The notes under the pieces are model-generated. The model did no database searches. It was not told the DNA's origin and worked only from the letters and a program-made list of their open reading frames with translations. 35,493 bases of DNA, taken from the NCBI GenBank assembly GCA_018821985.1, contig JAHJKP010000023.1, forward strand, positions 1 through 35,493, read 5' to 3'. A program made the translations under genes and the position numbers. Positions 10,501 through 19,072 of the stretch are shown here, one piece after another (position 1 is the stretch's first letter; the number at the start of each line of letters is the position of its first letter). Origin of the DNA: Pseudomonadota bacterium (lineage in GTDB: Bacteria; Desulfobacterota; Desulfobulbia; Desulfobulbales; Desulfocapsaceae).

Positions 10501-10641
10501 GCGCAACCGACAGCAATCGTCATCATAGGAGGCATTGTCACCTCCACCCTGTTCACCTTGTTCGTCATGCCGGCCCTTTATCTGCTCATCGGCTCGGAAG
10601 AAAAACACCAGGAAGACTATGGCCTGACTGAGCCTAGTTAA
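7507..10641 (+). CDS. Heavy-metal-type RND efflux permease, second copy
   Basis: A 1044-aa HME-RND paralogue of the permease at 2605 with the same topology. The first 50 residues are strongly conserved between the two (MFRWII.SSL, LQLRKMP.DVFPEF). TM4 carries VVIDDVVVDVD with D416/D417, so the proton relay is kept, but the usual E-N of DVEN is D-T. None of the CusA substrate methionines is present at the aligned positions. The porter segment HIGRAVGGD is shared with the first copy, suggesting similar substrates or a heterotrimer, as in MdtBC-type pumps (inference). GGAGGG lies before the ATG. The outer-membrane protein gene follows after 16 bp. Confidence 0.9.
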   Translation: MFRWIIGSSLQFRFMVLGVAAALVVFGALQLRKMPVDVFPEFSPPIVEVQTEAIGLSAEEVESLLTLNLEELLSGVPWLNSIRSQSVTGLSSIVLTFERGTDIMKARQMIQERLTLAYMLPNVSTPPVMLQSLSTTSRFMMIGISSDDIEPTELSMLVRWTIKPRLLGVPGVANVAIWGQRLRQLHVQIDPGRLHDARVIQQDIIAAAGDALWVSPLTFLKGSAPGTGGWIDNPNQRLSVQHTMPIVSPEDMAKVVVTPQHLLMSGKAMSLGEIAELTFTHPPLIGDAILDNGTGLMLVVEKFPAANTLEVTRNVDQALAELSRGLPGVTIDANVFRLASYVEDSIGNLNQAIIIGACLVILVLGACLFNWRSALISVVAISLSLLAALVALYLSGATINTMILAGLVVALGVVIDDVVVDVDTLLGRLRRPKEGNASVMAVIHETTLESQRDALYATLIVSLAVMPIFFMGGVAGAFFEPLALAYLVAVVASMVVALTVTPALCWILLGKTPAMDRNSPIATWLLGRYDTCLRRVVMAPGKIFLATGIAVVAGAMIWPFLGQSLLPALHEGVLLVNWATPPGTSYSETYRITSRVSQELRSLPGVRSVGAHIGRAVGGDQVVDINSSQIWVSINPEADYDKTVAAIRETIDGYPGIERSLQRYLRDKVGEALTGESKAIVVRIYGQKREILREKAEEVRRALADIPGIVDLYAESQEEKPQVQVKVNLDAAGPLNVKPGDVRRSSATVFSGLVVGYLFEAQKIFDVVVWGAPETRQDLSHLHDLWIEKADRTYVRLADVADMSIVSTPTVIRHERIAPYVDVVANVSGRDPASVADEVEDRLEGIEFPLEYHPELLGEYVELQSAKQRILGVAVAALIGIFLLLQACFNSWRLALIAFLALPASLIGGVLATLVSGDVISLGSIVGFLAVLGIAARNGVSLIGHYQYLETQEGVPFGLDLVLRGARIRLSPILTSCAAIVAALLPIVVFGQIPGLEIAQPTAIVIIGGIVTSTLFTLFVMPALYLLIGSEEKHQEDYGLTEPS

Positions 10642-10657
10642 TAAAAGAGGGATTGTA

Positions 10658-12442
10658 ATGAGAAGAAAGATAGGGAGGTTCACAAGGACGAAAGCGAAGC
10701 TCAGCTTGATATGGTTAACGGTGCTCGCCGTCACGGTGGGTATGGGCCTGCCGGTTGCTTTCGCCGAAGTAACCAACAACAGGACTGATGGCGTTCCAGC
10801 CTCTGTGCTCCCGGTTTTGGCCGACCTCAGAGGGGAAGACCTCTGTTGCGGCGGCGTGGCAAGCACTGCCGAGCAGGCAGAAGAGGCAACAACGCAGGAA
10901 AGCTCACCCGGGAAGACCGGGGTGTCCGAGAAGATAGGAAGGAACGATTTCGATGGGGCGATGGATTCAAATGGCGGTAATCTTCCGACGGAACCGATAG
11001 CTGAGCACCTAAGTCCCGTCGAATCCGAGCTCCCTGTCGGGCATACGGCTGCCAAAACCGGTGCGGAGCGTTCGATCAAGGGCGGCCTAACCAAAGAACG
11101 GTTGGCGATGTTCGTGGTACCTCATCAGACGCCTAAGGGCATAACAACGAGGCGGCGGGAGATTGAGGCAATGCAGTTGCCCCAATCCTTAACGTATCAG
11201 TATGCATATGGCAGTGACACCACGGAAATTACTTACCTCAAGAACCGGGATCTCAATAGTCGCGTCCAGGACGATTCTGTTATCCTGGGGCCTAACTTAT
11301 TCGGTATAATTACTTATCGACCGAATGCCTGGCTGGAAACAACGCTGGAGATGAGAGTTGAGCAGCTGATCGCTGCCCAGGAGGAGACGCAGGTTATTCT
11401 TCCGGACGGGACAGTGCAGGTTGCAGAAAAGAAACGCTTGTCGCTGCTCGTTGATCAGGCTCATGTGACGTTCAAGGAAGTTGGTCCCTTCAACGTTACG
11501 GTAGGTCGCCGGAATTTCGAAGACGGACGTCTTTGGCTCTATGACGCGCCGCTGGATGGCCTCATAGTCAAGCTCAAGCAAGGCGACGTTCACACCGAAG
11601 CGAGCGTGACACGAGAGAATTATTTTGACGGGGAGCTGCTCTACAGCGCTCCGAGAGGCAAGATCAACAACTACATGTTGTACACTGAGTACCGGGGAAT
11701 CGAAGACTCTACCCTGGCAGCTTATGCAATTAAGCGTGATGACACTACGGGTCAGGAGGGGGAGCCTCTGCATCTTGGGATGCGCGCCTATGGCAGGCCC
11801 ACCGACAACTTCAACTACTGGACAGAACTTGGTTTTTCTCGCGGCAGGGACGAATTGAAACAGAAGTTGAAGGGCTACGCCTTCGATGTCGGTGGTACGT
11901 ATCGGTTCCTGGATCTCCCGCTCCAGCCGAGCGCCACCCTGCGCTACGCATTCGGATCAGGCGATAGCAGCCAGGACGACAACACGAACCATGAGTTCCG
12001 CCAAACCGGCCTGCAGTCGAATGAAGGGAAGTTTGGTGGTGTTACCCAATTCAAGACATACGGCGAGATGCTCGATCCGGAACTGACCAATCTCAAGATT
12101 CTTACGGCAGGTGTCGGCTGCCGGCCGGCAGAAAACACCTTTGTCGACCTTGTCTATAATCATTACCAGTTGGCCGAAATGGCCAGCGGCGAGCTTTTCA
12201 GCTCGGGGCTCACGGCCCTGATGAATCTGGATGACGAGCATTTAAGCAAGGACGTGGGGAGCGAGATCGACCTTATTCTCGGGTTTCGCAACTTGTTCGG
12301 CTTGCGGGGAGTCGGATTTGATCTGAGAATGGGCTGGTTCTTTCCCGGAAAAGCGTATCGCCTTACAGATGGAGATCCTGCTGACCCCACATTCCGCAAG
12401 GCGGATCAAGCGGTCAGCGTCCTTGCCGTGTTCATTTTTTAA
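10658..12442 (+). CDS. Outer-membrane beta-barrel, alginate-export (AlgE-like) family
   Basis: A 594-aa protein with a signal peptide (residues 15-36, cut after AFA). A variable, probably disordered region follows to about residue 150. A beta-barrel then runs to the end, with alternating hydrophobic strands, aromatic girdles and a C-terminal phenylalanine (VLAVFIF), the typical outer-membrane insertion signal. Segments such as VGSEIDLILGFR and VGRRNFEDGRLWLYD resemble the alginate_exp domain. An AGAGGG Shine-Dalgarno precedes the ATG, 16 bp after the second permease. Since no TolC-type factor is encoded nearby, this barrel may be the exit pore of the system. That is inferred from position only, and actual alginate export is not implied. 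Confidence 0.75.
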   Translation: MRRKIGRFTRTKAKLSLIWLTVLAVTVGMGLPVAFAEVTNNRTDGVPASVLPVLADLRGEDLCCGGVASTAEQAEEATTQESSPGKTGVSEKIGRNDFDGAMDSNGGNLPTEPIAEHLSPVESELPVGHTAAKTGAERSIKGGLTKERLAMFVVPHQTPKGITTRRREIEAMQLPQSLTYQYAYGSDTTEITYLKNRDLNSRVQDDSVILGPNLFGIITYRPNAWLETTLEMRVEQLIAAQEETQVILPDGTVQVAEKKRLSLLVDQAHVTFKEVGPFNVTVGRRNFEDGRLWLYDAPLDGLIVKLKQGDVHTEASVTRENYFDGELLYSAPRGKINNYMLYTEYRGIEDSTLAAYAIKRDDTTGQEGEPLHLGMRAYGRPTDNFNYWTELGFSRGRDELKQKLKGYAFDVGGTYRFLDLPLQPSATLRYAFGSGDSSQDDNTNHEFRQTGLQSNEGKFGGVTQFKTYGEMLDPELTNLKILTAGVGCRPAENTFVDLVYNHYQLAEMASGELFSSGLTALMNLDDEHLSKDVGSEIDLILGFRNLFGLRGVGFDLRMGWFFPGKAYRLTDGDPADPTFRKADQAVSVLAVFIF

Positions 12443-12565
12443 AGTTCACACGTCGGCCATCGAGGATGGTAAACGTATTATACTGCAGGATCGGTGTGTT
12501 GCAATGTGCATACATGCCGGAAGACCGGGAGCATGAATCTTATAAGATCCGAAGGAGGACATCCC

Positions 12566-13270
12566 ATGATGACGCAAACATTTCAATGTATCCTTACCGC
12601 TGCGGCGATATTCTCGTTTACCACGACATCTGTACAGGGCACGGAATCGAACCCGCCGTGGCAGGAGGAATTCGGCATCTCAAAATGTAATCTACTGACA
12701 ACAGGTCAAAATCCATACTTCGTTTTGGAGCCCGGCTTTCAGCTCATTTTGGGAGGGGGCGATACAAAACTCCAGATTACAGTCCTCAATGAAACCAAGA
12801 CGGTCGATGGGGTCATCACCCGTGTGGTCGAGGAGAAAGAATGGGTAGACGGAGAATTGCACGAAATCGCGAGGAACTATTTCGCCATATGCGAGGGAAC
12901 GAAGGATCTCTTTTATTTCGGTGAAGACGTGGATTTCTACGAAAAGGGCCAGGTGATCAAGCACGACGGCTCGTGGCTCGCGGGAGTGAACGGCAACAAG
13001 GCCGGTCTGATGATGCCCGGATCGCCAGTGGTGGGAATGAAGTATTATCAGGAGGTCGCGCCCGGGGTGGCGATGGACCGGGCGGAGATCGTCTCCCTCG
13101 ATGAGACATGCAAGACGCCCGCGGGCATGTTCTCCCGCTGCATGAAGGTGAAGGAAGGCACACCCATTGAAGTGTTTACCAAGGAGTACAAGTATCATGC
13201 TCCGGGGATTGGACTCATCAGGGATGATGACTTGTTGTTGATCCAGCACGGTTTTATCAACGACAAATAA
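12566..13270 (+). CDS. Uncharacterised secreted protein at the end of the RND cluster
   Basis: A 234-aa protein with a signal peptide (cleavage probably after VQG, about residue 25). I place the start at the ATG-ATG at 12566/12569, because GAAGGAGGAC lies 5-6 bases upstream and the signal peptide begins there. The open frame extends to 12494 but gains nothing recognisable. Mature sequence belongs to a widespread uncharacterised periplasmic family marked by YFGEDVDFYEKG, GVNGNKAGLMMPG and YYQEVAPGVAMDRAE. Function is unknown. It contains few cysteines (one in SKCNL, others in AICEG, ETCKT and RCMKV). The 123-bp gap after the porin may contain its own promoter, although same-strand position suggests a link to the cluster. 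Confidence 0.8.
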   Translation: MMTQTFQCILTAAAIFSFTTTSVQGTESNPPWQEEFGISKCNLLTTGQNPYFVLEPGFQLILGGGDTKLQITVLNETKTVDGVITRVVEEKEWVDGELHEIARNYFAICEGTKDLFYFGEDVDFYEKGQVIKHDGSWLAGVNGNKAGLMMPGSPVVGMKYYQEVAPGVAMDRAEIVSLDETCKTPAGMFSRCMKVKEGTPIEVFTKEYKYHAPGIGLIRDDDLLLIQHGFINDK

Positions 13271-13293
13271 GCCGATCACCGCGAGCCACGAGA

Positions 13294-13318
13294 GGAGTGA
13301 AGCAATCTGCTTTACTCC
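13294..13318. repeat. Hairpin upstream of the transposase remnant
   Basis: GGAGTGAAGCA and TGCTTTACTCC form an 11-bp stem with one G-T pair around the loop ATC. No T-tract follows on the plus strand, so it is a poor intrinsic terminator. It may end the preceding cluster, or be a leftover of an insertion-sequence end, since transposase-like codons begin 23 bp later. Confidence 0.5.
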
Positions 13319-13340
13319 CTCCGACAAACAGATTGTGTAA

Positions 13341-13494
13341 ATGGCCATCGAAAATGAACTGTTGGACCGCCTCTTTGCACAAGAAACATGAAGACTTGAC
13401 AGGGGAAGCCGGGTTGCTCAGACAAATCACCAACACGTCCCTCCATAAGCATAGGGAGGAGGCAGACAATCTGTCAATTGAGTATCCGGCGTAA
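13341..13494 (+). pseudogene. Decayed IS256-family transposase N-terminus
   Basis: ATG 13341 opens a frame reading MAIENELLDRLFAQ and then stops at 13389. A one-base shift recovers KKHEDLTGEAGLLRQIT. Joined, these match the start of IS256/mutator-type transposases, where a KKPEDLxGExGLLKQLT-like stretch follows a short helix. Homology stops after about 35 residues, and the rest of the gene is gone (the frame ends at 13494). The fragment is therefore frameshifted and truncated. The identification rests on remembered family features of a short segment, so it is moderate. It lies between the accessory RND block and the core genes starting at 13699. Confidence 0.55.
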
Positions 13495-13698
13495 CGGGTA
13501 CAACCATGGCAAAGCCCCCAAGGCATCAGCCACTTGCAGGAGAATGCCGCCTCTTTTATACCGCCTCATTTCGATCACCAATTTCCCCTTGCGCCAGGGT
13601 CACCATCTTTTTTTCACCAACCCCTCTTTTTTTCAATGCTTCCACAAGACTGCTTCAGTATAATAACAGGTCATCATCTCTTATACAGGAGCATTTTC
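13495..13698. other. Gap before the metallophosphoesterase gene, with a possible -10 box
   Basis: No convincing gene is seen here. T-rich and C-rich stretches dominate 13,585-13,635. A perfect TATAAT at 13659-13664 lies 34 bp before the start codon at 13699, at a sensible distance for a promoter, but no good -35 box is seen 16-18 bp upstream. Confidence 0.35.
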
Positions 13699-14214
13699 AT
13701 GATTCACGTCGGCATTCTTTCAGATACCCATCTGAACAGCTGTACAGATTCCTTTCGCAGACAGGTTGACACGATCTTTGCGGAATGCACCGTCATCCTC
13801 CACGCAGGAGACCTCTCTGACATCTCCGTCCTTGAGGCCTTCAACGGTAAAGAAGTCCATGCGGTCCATGGCAACATGTGCAATAGGGGAAGCCAACAGC
13901 TCCTACCAAACAGCAAACTGATCACGGTGGGCGGCTACCGCATCGGGCTGTGCCATGGCGCCTGGGGTCCCCGGAACACCATTGAAGAACGGGTCTGGGC
14001 CATGTTCCCCCAAGCCGACTGTATCGTCTATGGTCACAGCCATCAGGCAGTCTGCCATAAGGCCGGCGGCATCCTTTTCATCAATCCTGGCACCTTCCAG
14101 AGTACCGGCCCACATGGATCTCCCGGAACCTATGCCATTCTCCAGATCGACGAATACGCCGATAAAGATAAGGCCCTGCAGGCCGCCATCCACCAAGTAC
14201 CGAATCAGCCATGA
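13699..14214 (+). CDS. Metallophosphoesterase, YfcE/MJ0936 family
   Basis: A 171-aa cytoplasmic phosphodiesterase-like protein with a two-metal centre. The family signatures are in order: SDTH near the N-terminus, HAGDLSD, VHGNMC, LCHGAWG and YGHSH near the C-terminal third. These supply the Asp, His and Asn metal ligands. I place the start at ATG 13699 because ACAGGAGC precedes it and MIHVGILSDTH is the usual family N-terminus. The open frame reaches 13534, but that extension shows no homology. Its stop codon overlaps the mutS start in an ATGA arrangement, so the two are translationally coupled. Substrate is unknown; YfcE-type enzymes act on generic phosphodiesters in vitro. Confidence 0.88.
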   Translation: MIHVGILSDTHLNSCTDSFRRQVDTIFAECTVILHAGDLSDISVLEAFNGKEVHAVHGNMCNRGSQQLLPNSKLITVGGYRIGLCHGAWGPRNTIEERVWAMFPQADCIVYGHSHQAVCHKAGGILFINPGTFQSTGPHGSPGTYAILQIDEYADKDKALQAAIHQVPNQP

Positions 14215-16880
14215 CTCAGACTGTCAAAATCACCCCCATGCTCCAGCAATACCTTGAGATCAAACAGGGACATCCGGACGCCATTCTCTTTTACCGGATG
14301 GGGGATTTTTACGAGATGTTCTTTGAGGATGCCATTGTCGCCTCGAAGATCCTCGGCATCGCTCTTACCAGTCGCAACAATAAGGACGAGGCCAACAAGG
14401 TGCCCCTGTGCGGCTTCCCCTACCACGCGGCCCCGACCTATCTGGCCAAGCTGATCAAAGCGGGTCGGAGGGTGGCCATCTGCGAACAAATTGAGGATCC
14501 GGCCTTAGCGAAAGGGATTGTCAAACGGGAGGTGATACGGGTGGTCTCTCCGGGAGTGGTCACCGATGCCCAACTTCTGGACGACAAGAGCAATCTTTAC
14601 CTGGCCGCCATCAGCCGCCAGGAGCAGGCCAAGGCCGTGACCTATGGACTCAGCTTCCTTGATCTCTCCACCGGAGAATTTCTGGTCGGTGAATTTCGGG
14701 ACGACTCCGCCCCCGGTGATCTGATTCTCGACCAACTGACCCGGATGGCGCCGGCTGAGCTGCTGGTCAGCCACGACCAGGCCAAGGTCCTGGCCCCGCT
14801 GCTCCAGACCGCCCAGACCATGTTGCCGGGGCTTTGCATCACTGAACGGCCAGAATCCCTGTTCCACTTTCCCAGCTGTGAGGAACTGCTGACCGATCAT
14901 TTTCAGGTGCTGAACCTGGCAGGTTTCGGCTGCGGGGCCATGACTCAGGGGATCGTCTGTGCCGGGGTGCTGCTTGACTACATCCGCGAGACCCAGAAGG
15001 CCGAGCTGGATCATATTGAGATATTGCGCCCAATAGACCTGGATGCCATCCTCCAGATTGACGAGTCCTCTCGCCGCAATCTGGAGCTGACCCAGACCAT
15101 CATCGGCACCCGGCGTGAGGGATCGCTGCTGGCCGTACTCGATCAGACCTGCACCCCCATGGGCGCCCGTCTGCTCCGGCATCACCTCCTCTTTCCGCTC
15201 CAGGATGTGGCCCGGATTACAGCCAGACTGGACGCGGTCGGCGCGCTGTTCAAAGACAGCACCCTGCGCCAGGAATTCCGGGCGCAGTTGGCCACCATCT
15301 ATGATCTTGAACGGTTGAACAGCCGGATGGTGCTGGGCAATTCCAACGGCCGGGACATGCTGGCCATGCGCCAGTCACTGGCCATACTGCCCGCCATCAA
15401 AGCGCTGCTGGCACAAGGCCGCGCCCCACGACTCCTGACCATAGGCGTAGAGCTTGACCCCTTGGAAGAGCTGCATCAACTGCTGGCAGACGCCATCCAT
15501 GAGGATGCCCCCATCACCCTGCGTGATGGCAACCTGATCCGCCCGGGCTACAACCAGGAACTGGACGAACTGGTTCACCTGCTCCGGGACGGCAAACAGA
15601 TGATCCTGGAGCTGGAAAACAAGGAACGGGCAGCCACGGGTATCGCCAAGCTCAAGGTTGGTTTCAACAAGGTCTTCGGTTATTTTATCGAGGTAAGCCG
15701 CCTGCAGGCCGAAAAGGTTCCCGAACATTACATCCGCAAACAGACCCTTGTGAATGCCGAACGCTTCATCACCCCGGAGCTGAAGGAGTTTGAGGAAAAG
15801 GTGATGGGTGCCCAGGAGAAACGGCTGGAGCTTGAATACCAGCTCTTCACCCAGATCCGCAAACAACTGGCCGCTGAGAGCCCGCGCCTGCTCAAGACCG
15901 CGCAGTTGCTGGCCCAGGTTGATTTTTTTGTATCCCTTGCCGAATGTGCGCAGCGCTATCACTATCGCCGGCCTGAAGTGAACGACGGCGAGGCCATTGT
16001 CATCAGCGAGGGCAGGCACCCGGTAATTGAGCGTTCACTGCCTAGCGGTAAATTTGTGCCCAATGATGTCGTACTCGACCAGGAAAGCCAGGAGGTGCTG
16101 ATCATCACCGGCCCCAACATGGCCGGCAAGTCAACGGTGCTGCGGCAGACCGCGCTGATCGTGCTCATGGCCCAGATGGGTTCCTTTGTCCCGGCCGACA
16201 GCGCCATGATCGGGGTGGTTGACCGCATCTTCACCCGCGTCGGGGCCATGGACGATCTGCGGCGCGGCCAGTCCACCTTCATGGTGGAGATGAATGAGAC
16301 CGCCAACATCCTCAACAACGCCACCGAGCGCAGCCTGGTGATTCTCGACGAGATCGGCCGCGGCACCTCAACCTTTGACGGCCTCGCCATCGCCTGGGCC
16401 GTGGCCGAGGATCTGGTCCTCAAAAACAACAAGGGGGTGAAGACCCTCTTTGCCACCCACTATCACGAGCTCACCGATCTGGCCCGTACCCAAGCCCGGG
16501 TGCGCAACTATTCCATTGCCGTGCGGGAATGGAATGACACCATCATCTTCCTCCACAAGCTGGTGGAGGGCGGCACCAACCGTAGTTACGGCATCCAGGT
16601 GGCCGCTCTCGCCGGGGTACCTGCCCGGGTAGTAGCACGGGCCGGCGAGATCCTTACCAATATAGAGAGCGGGGAACTGGACCGGGACGGCACCCCCTGC
16701 ATCGCCCGTGATCGCGGCGAGAAGAAGGGCAAAAAGAAACAGCACCCCAGCCAGCTCTCTCTCTTTGCTCCGCCGGTAGACCCCCTGCGTGACTATCTGC
16801 AGAAGATCAAGGCTGATACCCTCTCGCCCCGGCAGGCCCTGGAAGTTTTGTATGAACTGGAGGCCCTGCTCAAAGAGTAA
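14211..16880 (+). CDS. mutS: DNA mismatch repair protein MutS
   Basis: An 889-aa MutS ATPase that recognises mismatches and recruits MutL. The mismatch-wedging Phe-x-Glu motif is F33-Y34-E35 (MGDFYEMF). Connector, core lever and clamp domains follow at normal spacing. The ABC ATPase carries Walker A GPNMAGKST (634-642), the signature region RRGQSTFMVEM, Walker B VILDEIGRG (D713-E714) and the switch histidines of THYHEL. A C-terminal lysine-rich linker is followed by a short helical dimerisation segment. Length is normal for MutS1. The start overlaps the metallophosphoesterase stop by 4 bases. No internal damage is visible. Confidence 0.98.
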   Translation: MTQTVKITPMLQQYLEIKQGHPDAILFYRMGDFYEMFFEDAIVASKILGIALTSRNNKDEANKVPLCGFPYHAAPTYLAKLIKAGRRVAICEQIEDPALAKGIVKREVIRVVSPGVVTDAQLLDDKSNLYLAAISRQEQAKAVTYGLSFLDLSTGEFLVGEFRDDSAPGDLILDQLTRMAPAELLVSHDQAKVLAPLLQTAQTMLPGLCITERPESLFHFPSCEELLTDHFQVLNLAGFGCGAMTQGIVCAGVLLDYIRETQKAELDHIEILRPIDLDAILQIDESSRRNLELTQTIIGTRREGSLLAVLDQTCTPMGARLLRHHLLFPLQDVARITARLDAVGALFKDSTLRQEFRAQLATIYDLERLNSRMVLGNSNGRDMLAMRQSLAILPAIKALLAQGRAPRLLTIGVELDPLEELHQLLADAIHEDAPITLRDGNLIRPGYNQELDELVHLLRDGKQMILELENKERAATGIAKLKVGFNKVFGYFIEVSRLQAEKVPEHYIRKQTLVNAERFITPELKEFEEKVMGAQEKRLELEYQLFTQIRKQLAAESPRLLKTAQLLAQVDFFVSLAECAQRYHYRRPEVNDGEAIVISEGRHPVIERSLPSGKFVPNDVVLDQESQEVLIITGPNMAGKSTVLRQTALIVLMAQMGSFVPADSAMIGVVDRIFTRVGAMDDLRRGQSTFMVEMNETANILNNATERSLVILDEIGRGTSTFDGLAIAWAVAEDLVLKNNKGVKTLFATHYHELTDLARTQARVRNYSIAVREWNDTIIFLHKLVEGGTNRSYGIQVAALAGVPARVVARAGEILTNIESGELDRDGTPCIARDRGEKKGKKKQHPSQLSLFAPPVDPLRDYLQKIKADTLSPRQALEVLYELEALLKE

Positions 16881-16951
16881 GACAAAAGAAACCGGTGGCG
16901 CTCTTGTCATCTCCACCAAAAGAACAAGCAGAGAGCCTCGCATATTTTCTT

Positions 16952-16980
16952 TTGCCATCCAGTCAGCTTTTATGTATAGT
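16952..16980 (+). promoter_or_regulatory. Sigma-70-like promoter for the amidase gene
   Basis: TTGCCA (16952-16957) and TATAGT (16975-16980) are separated by exactly 17 bp. The pair lies 102 bp before the amidase ATG at 17083, in the only sizeable gap after mutS. Predicted transcription would start near 16987 and cover the amidase and the DUF721 gene. Confidence 0.55.
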
Positions 16981-17082
16981 TTGCCTCAATTGGTTAATAA
17001 TACATTTTTTTTAATATGTAGCTCTTTCCCCTCAAGAACCACTGGTATTTTTTTACCACATACTAACCATGCCATCTAACTA

Positions 17083-19047
17083 ATGCGCCGTTTTATCGTC
17101 ATTTCTCTATTTGCCATCTTGAGTCTTTTGCAATTTACCGCCCCGCCTCTCTTTTGTGATGAAACAGTAGAAGGCAACGAGGCCCCTGACAACAGCATTG
17201 CAGAAGGAAATACGTCTCATCAACGAGGCGATCTGGCAAAAAAATTTAAGCAGGCCACGTCCTATTTTAGCGAACTGAAGGACGACAAAAAACGGGCTAG
17301 TTCCAAAGAAGACTGGGATACAGCCAGCAAGAACTTTCAAAAAATTCATGATCGCCAGCCCAAATCTGCATACGCCGCCGCCAGCCTCTTTATGCTTGGC
17401 AGAATAACGTACAGCAGATACCTGCAATTCAACGATGTAACCGATCTCGATAACTCCCTGAAATATTATCAGGATGTCACCACCCTCTTCCCCTGGCATC
17501 AACTGGCCGATGATTCCCTTTTCACTCAGGGGCGCATCCAGCTGGAAGACAAAAAAGCCCCACAGGAAGCCGCCAGGATATACGCTCGCATCACCTCCGA
17601 ATATTACACTGGTGAACTGATGAGCAAGGCCAGGGAAAAGCTGGAGATGCTGGCCAAGGACTTCAACATCCCTCTGCCCCCGGCAGTAGCAACAGTGCCT
17701 GCTGATAGTTCTCCACCTTCCACGAAAGACTCTCCGCCGGTGGATGTAAGCGAACTTCCAAATGTCAAAAATCGTTCCTATGTCCTGCCGGTAAAATACT
17801 GGTCTTCCAACAATTACACCAGGATTGTGATCAACACCTCACGCCCGGTCTCCTATAAGGAAGAATTACTGGAAAAGGTTGGAGAGCAACCCAGACGACT
17901 TTTTATCGATTTTGACAAGAGCTACATTGAACCCCAATACCGCGCTCCGATCCCCATCCAGGACGGTCTGCTCCAGCAGGTCCGCACCGCCCAATTCTCC
18001 CCGGATACGGTCCGGGTTGTTCTCGACATCGAGTCAATCAAAAGTTACAAGATCTACAGCCTTCCCGACCCGTTCAGGGTTATTGTTGACGTACATGGGC
18101 AAAGCAACTCCGCTGATGTTGCCGTCGTTGACAAATTAACACCACCAGAAAATCAGGCCAAGGATGGCATAGTGTCGCTCGAGCCAGGGATGGTGAAAGA
18201 GCGACCAAAGGCCAATCTGGATACGACAAACGATCAAGATACACCGATTCTAATCCTGCAGGATTACAAAAAAAACAAACTCTCTGCCAAAGCCAAAAAA
18301 CCTGCTCCGGAACTCAATGCTCCCCTCACCTCCCCAACACTCTCCCTCGCCCAGCAACTAAACCTTGGCGTCCGCCGTATCGTGCTTGATCCTGGTCATG
18401 GCGGAAAAGACCCCGGCGCCTCCGCCTTTGGCATGCTGGAAAAAGATATCGTCCTCAAGGTGGCAAAAAAACTGGCCGTCAAACTCAAAAAGGAGATGGG
18501 GTATGAGGTCATTCTTACCAGAAACGACGACACCTTTATCTCGCTGGAAGAACGAACCGCCATTGCCAATACCAATGGCGCCGACCTCTTTATCTCCCTG
18601 CACCTCAATGCCCATCCCTCCGCAAAGGTCTACGGTTTTGAAACCTATTATCTCAATCTGAGCACCGATAGCGAGGCGATCCGCGTAGCCGCCCTGGAGA
18701 ATGCAACATCGACCCATCAATTAAGTGACCTGCAGACCATTCTCTCCGATATCATGAAAAACTCAAAGATTGATGAGTCTTCACGGCTGGCCCAGAAAGT
18801 TCAGGATGCACTCTCCTCAGGACTCACTGACAGGAAATACCAGCAGGTAAAAAGTCTTGGGGTAAAACAGGCCCCTTTTTATGTCCTGATCGGCGCGGAG
18901 ATGCCCGCAATCCTGATTGAGATGGCCTTTCTCAGCAACAAGACAGATGCCCATCAAGTAAAAAAAGAAGGGTATCAGGACGCCTTAGCTGCGGAAATCG
19001 TCCAGGGGCTGCAGAAATACATCCGTACCATAACCGCCAGCCTTTGA
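17083..19047 (+). CDS. N-acetylmuramoyl-L-alanine amidase with AMIN domain
   Basis: A 654-aa periplasmic cell-wall hydrolase that cuts the bond between MurNAc and the stem peptide. It has a signal peptide (residues 1-26). A helical TPR-like region (about 50-205) is followed by a Pro/Ser linker, then an AMIN septal-targeting domain (about 232-345, YTRIVINTSRPVSYKEE onward). The zinc-dependent amidase_3 domain begins near 428. Zinc and catalytic residues are H439 (DPGHGG), E453 (LEKDI), H507 (SLHLNAH) and E613 (LIEMAFLSN). Domain order matches AmiC-type amidases, with an N-terminal repeat region common in delta-group bacteria. It is followed after 25 bp by the DUF721 gene. Probable role: daughter-cell separation. 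Confidence 0.94.
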   Translation: MRRFIVISLFAILSLLQFTAPPLFCDETVEGNEAPDNSIAEGNTSHQRGDLAKKFKQATSYFSELKDDKKRASSKEDWDTASKNFQKIHDRQPKSAYAAASLFMLGRITYSRYLQFNDVTDLDNSLKYYQDVTTLFPWHQLADDSLFTQGRIQLEDKKAPQEAARIYARITSEYYTGELMSKAREKLEMLAKDFNIPLPPAVATVPADSSPPSTKDSPPVDVSELPNVKNRSYVLPVKYWSSNNYTRIVINTSRPVSYKEELLEKVGEQPRRLFIDFDKSYIEPQYRAPIPIQDGLLQQVRTAQFSPDTVRVVLDIESIKSYKIYSLPDPFRVIVDVHGQSNSADVAVVDKLTPPENQAKDGIVSLEPGMVKERPKANLDTTNDQDTPILILQDYKKNKLSAKAKKPAPELNAPLTSPTLSLAQQLNLGVRRIVLDPGHGGKDPGASAFGMLEKDIVLKVAKKLAVKLKKEMGYEVILTRNDDTFISLEERTAIANTNGADLFISLHLNAHPSAKVYGFETYYLNLSTDSEAIRVAALENATSTHQLSDLQTILSDIMKNSKIDESSRLAQKVQDALSSGLTDRKYQQVKSLGVKQAPFYVLIGAEMPAILIEMAFLSNKTDAHQVKKEGYQDALAAEIVQGLQKYIRTITASL

Positions 19048-19072
19048 GTCCAGAACAGATCTCCTGCAAACG

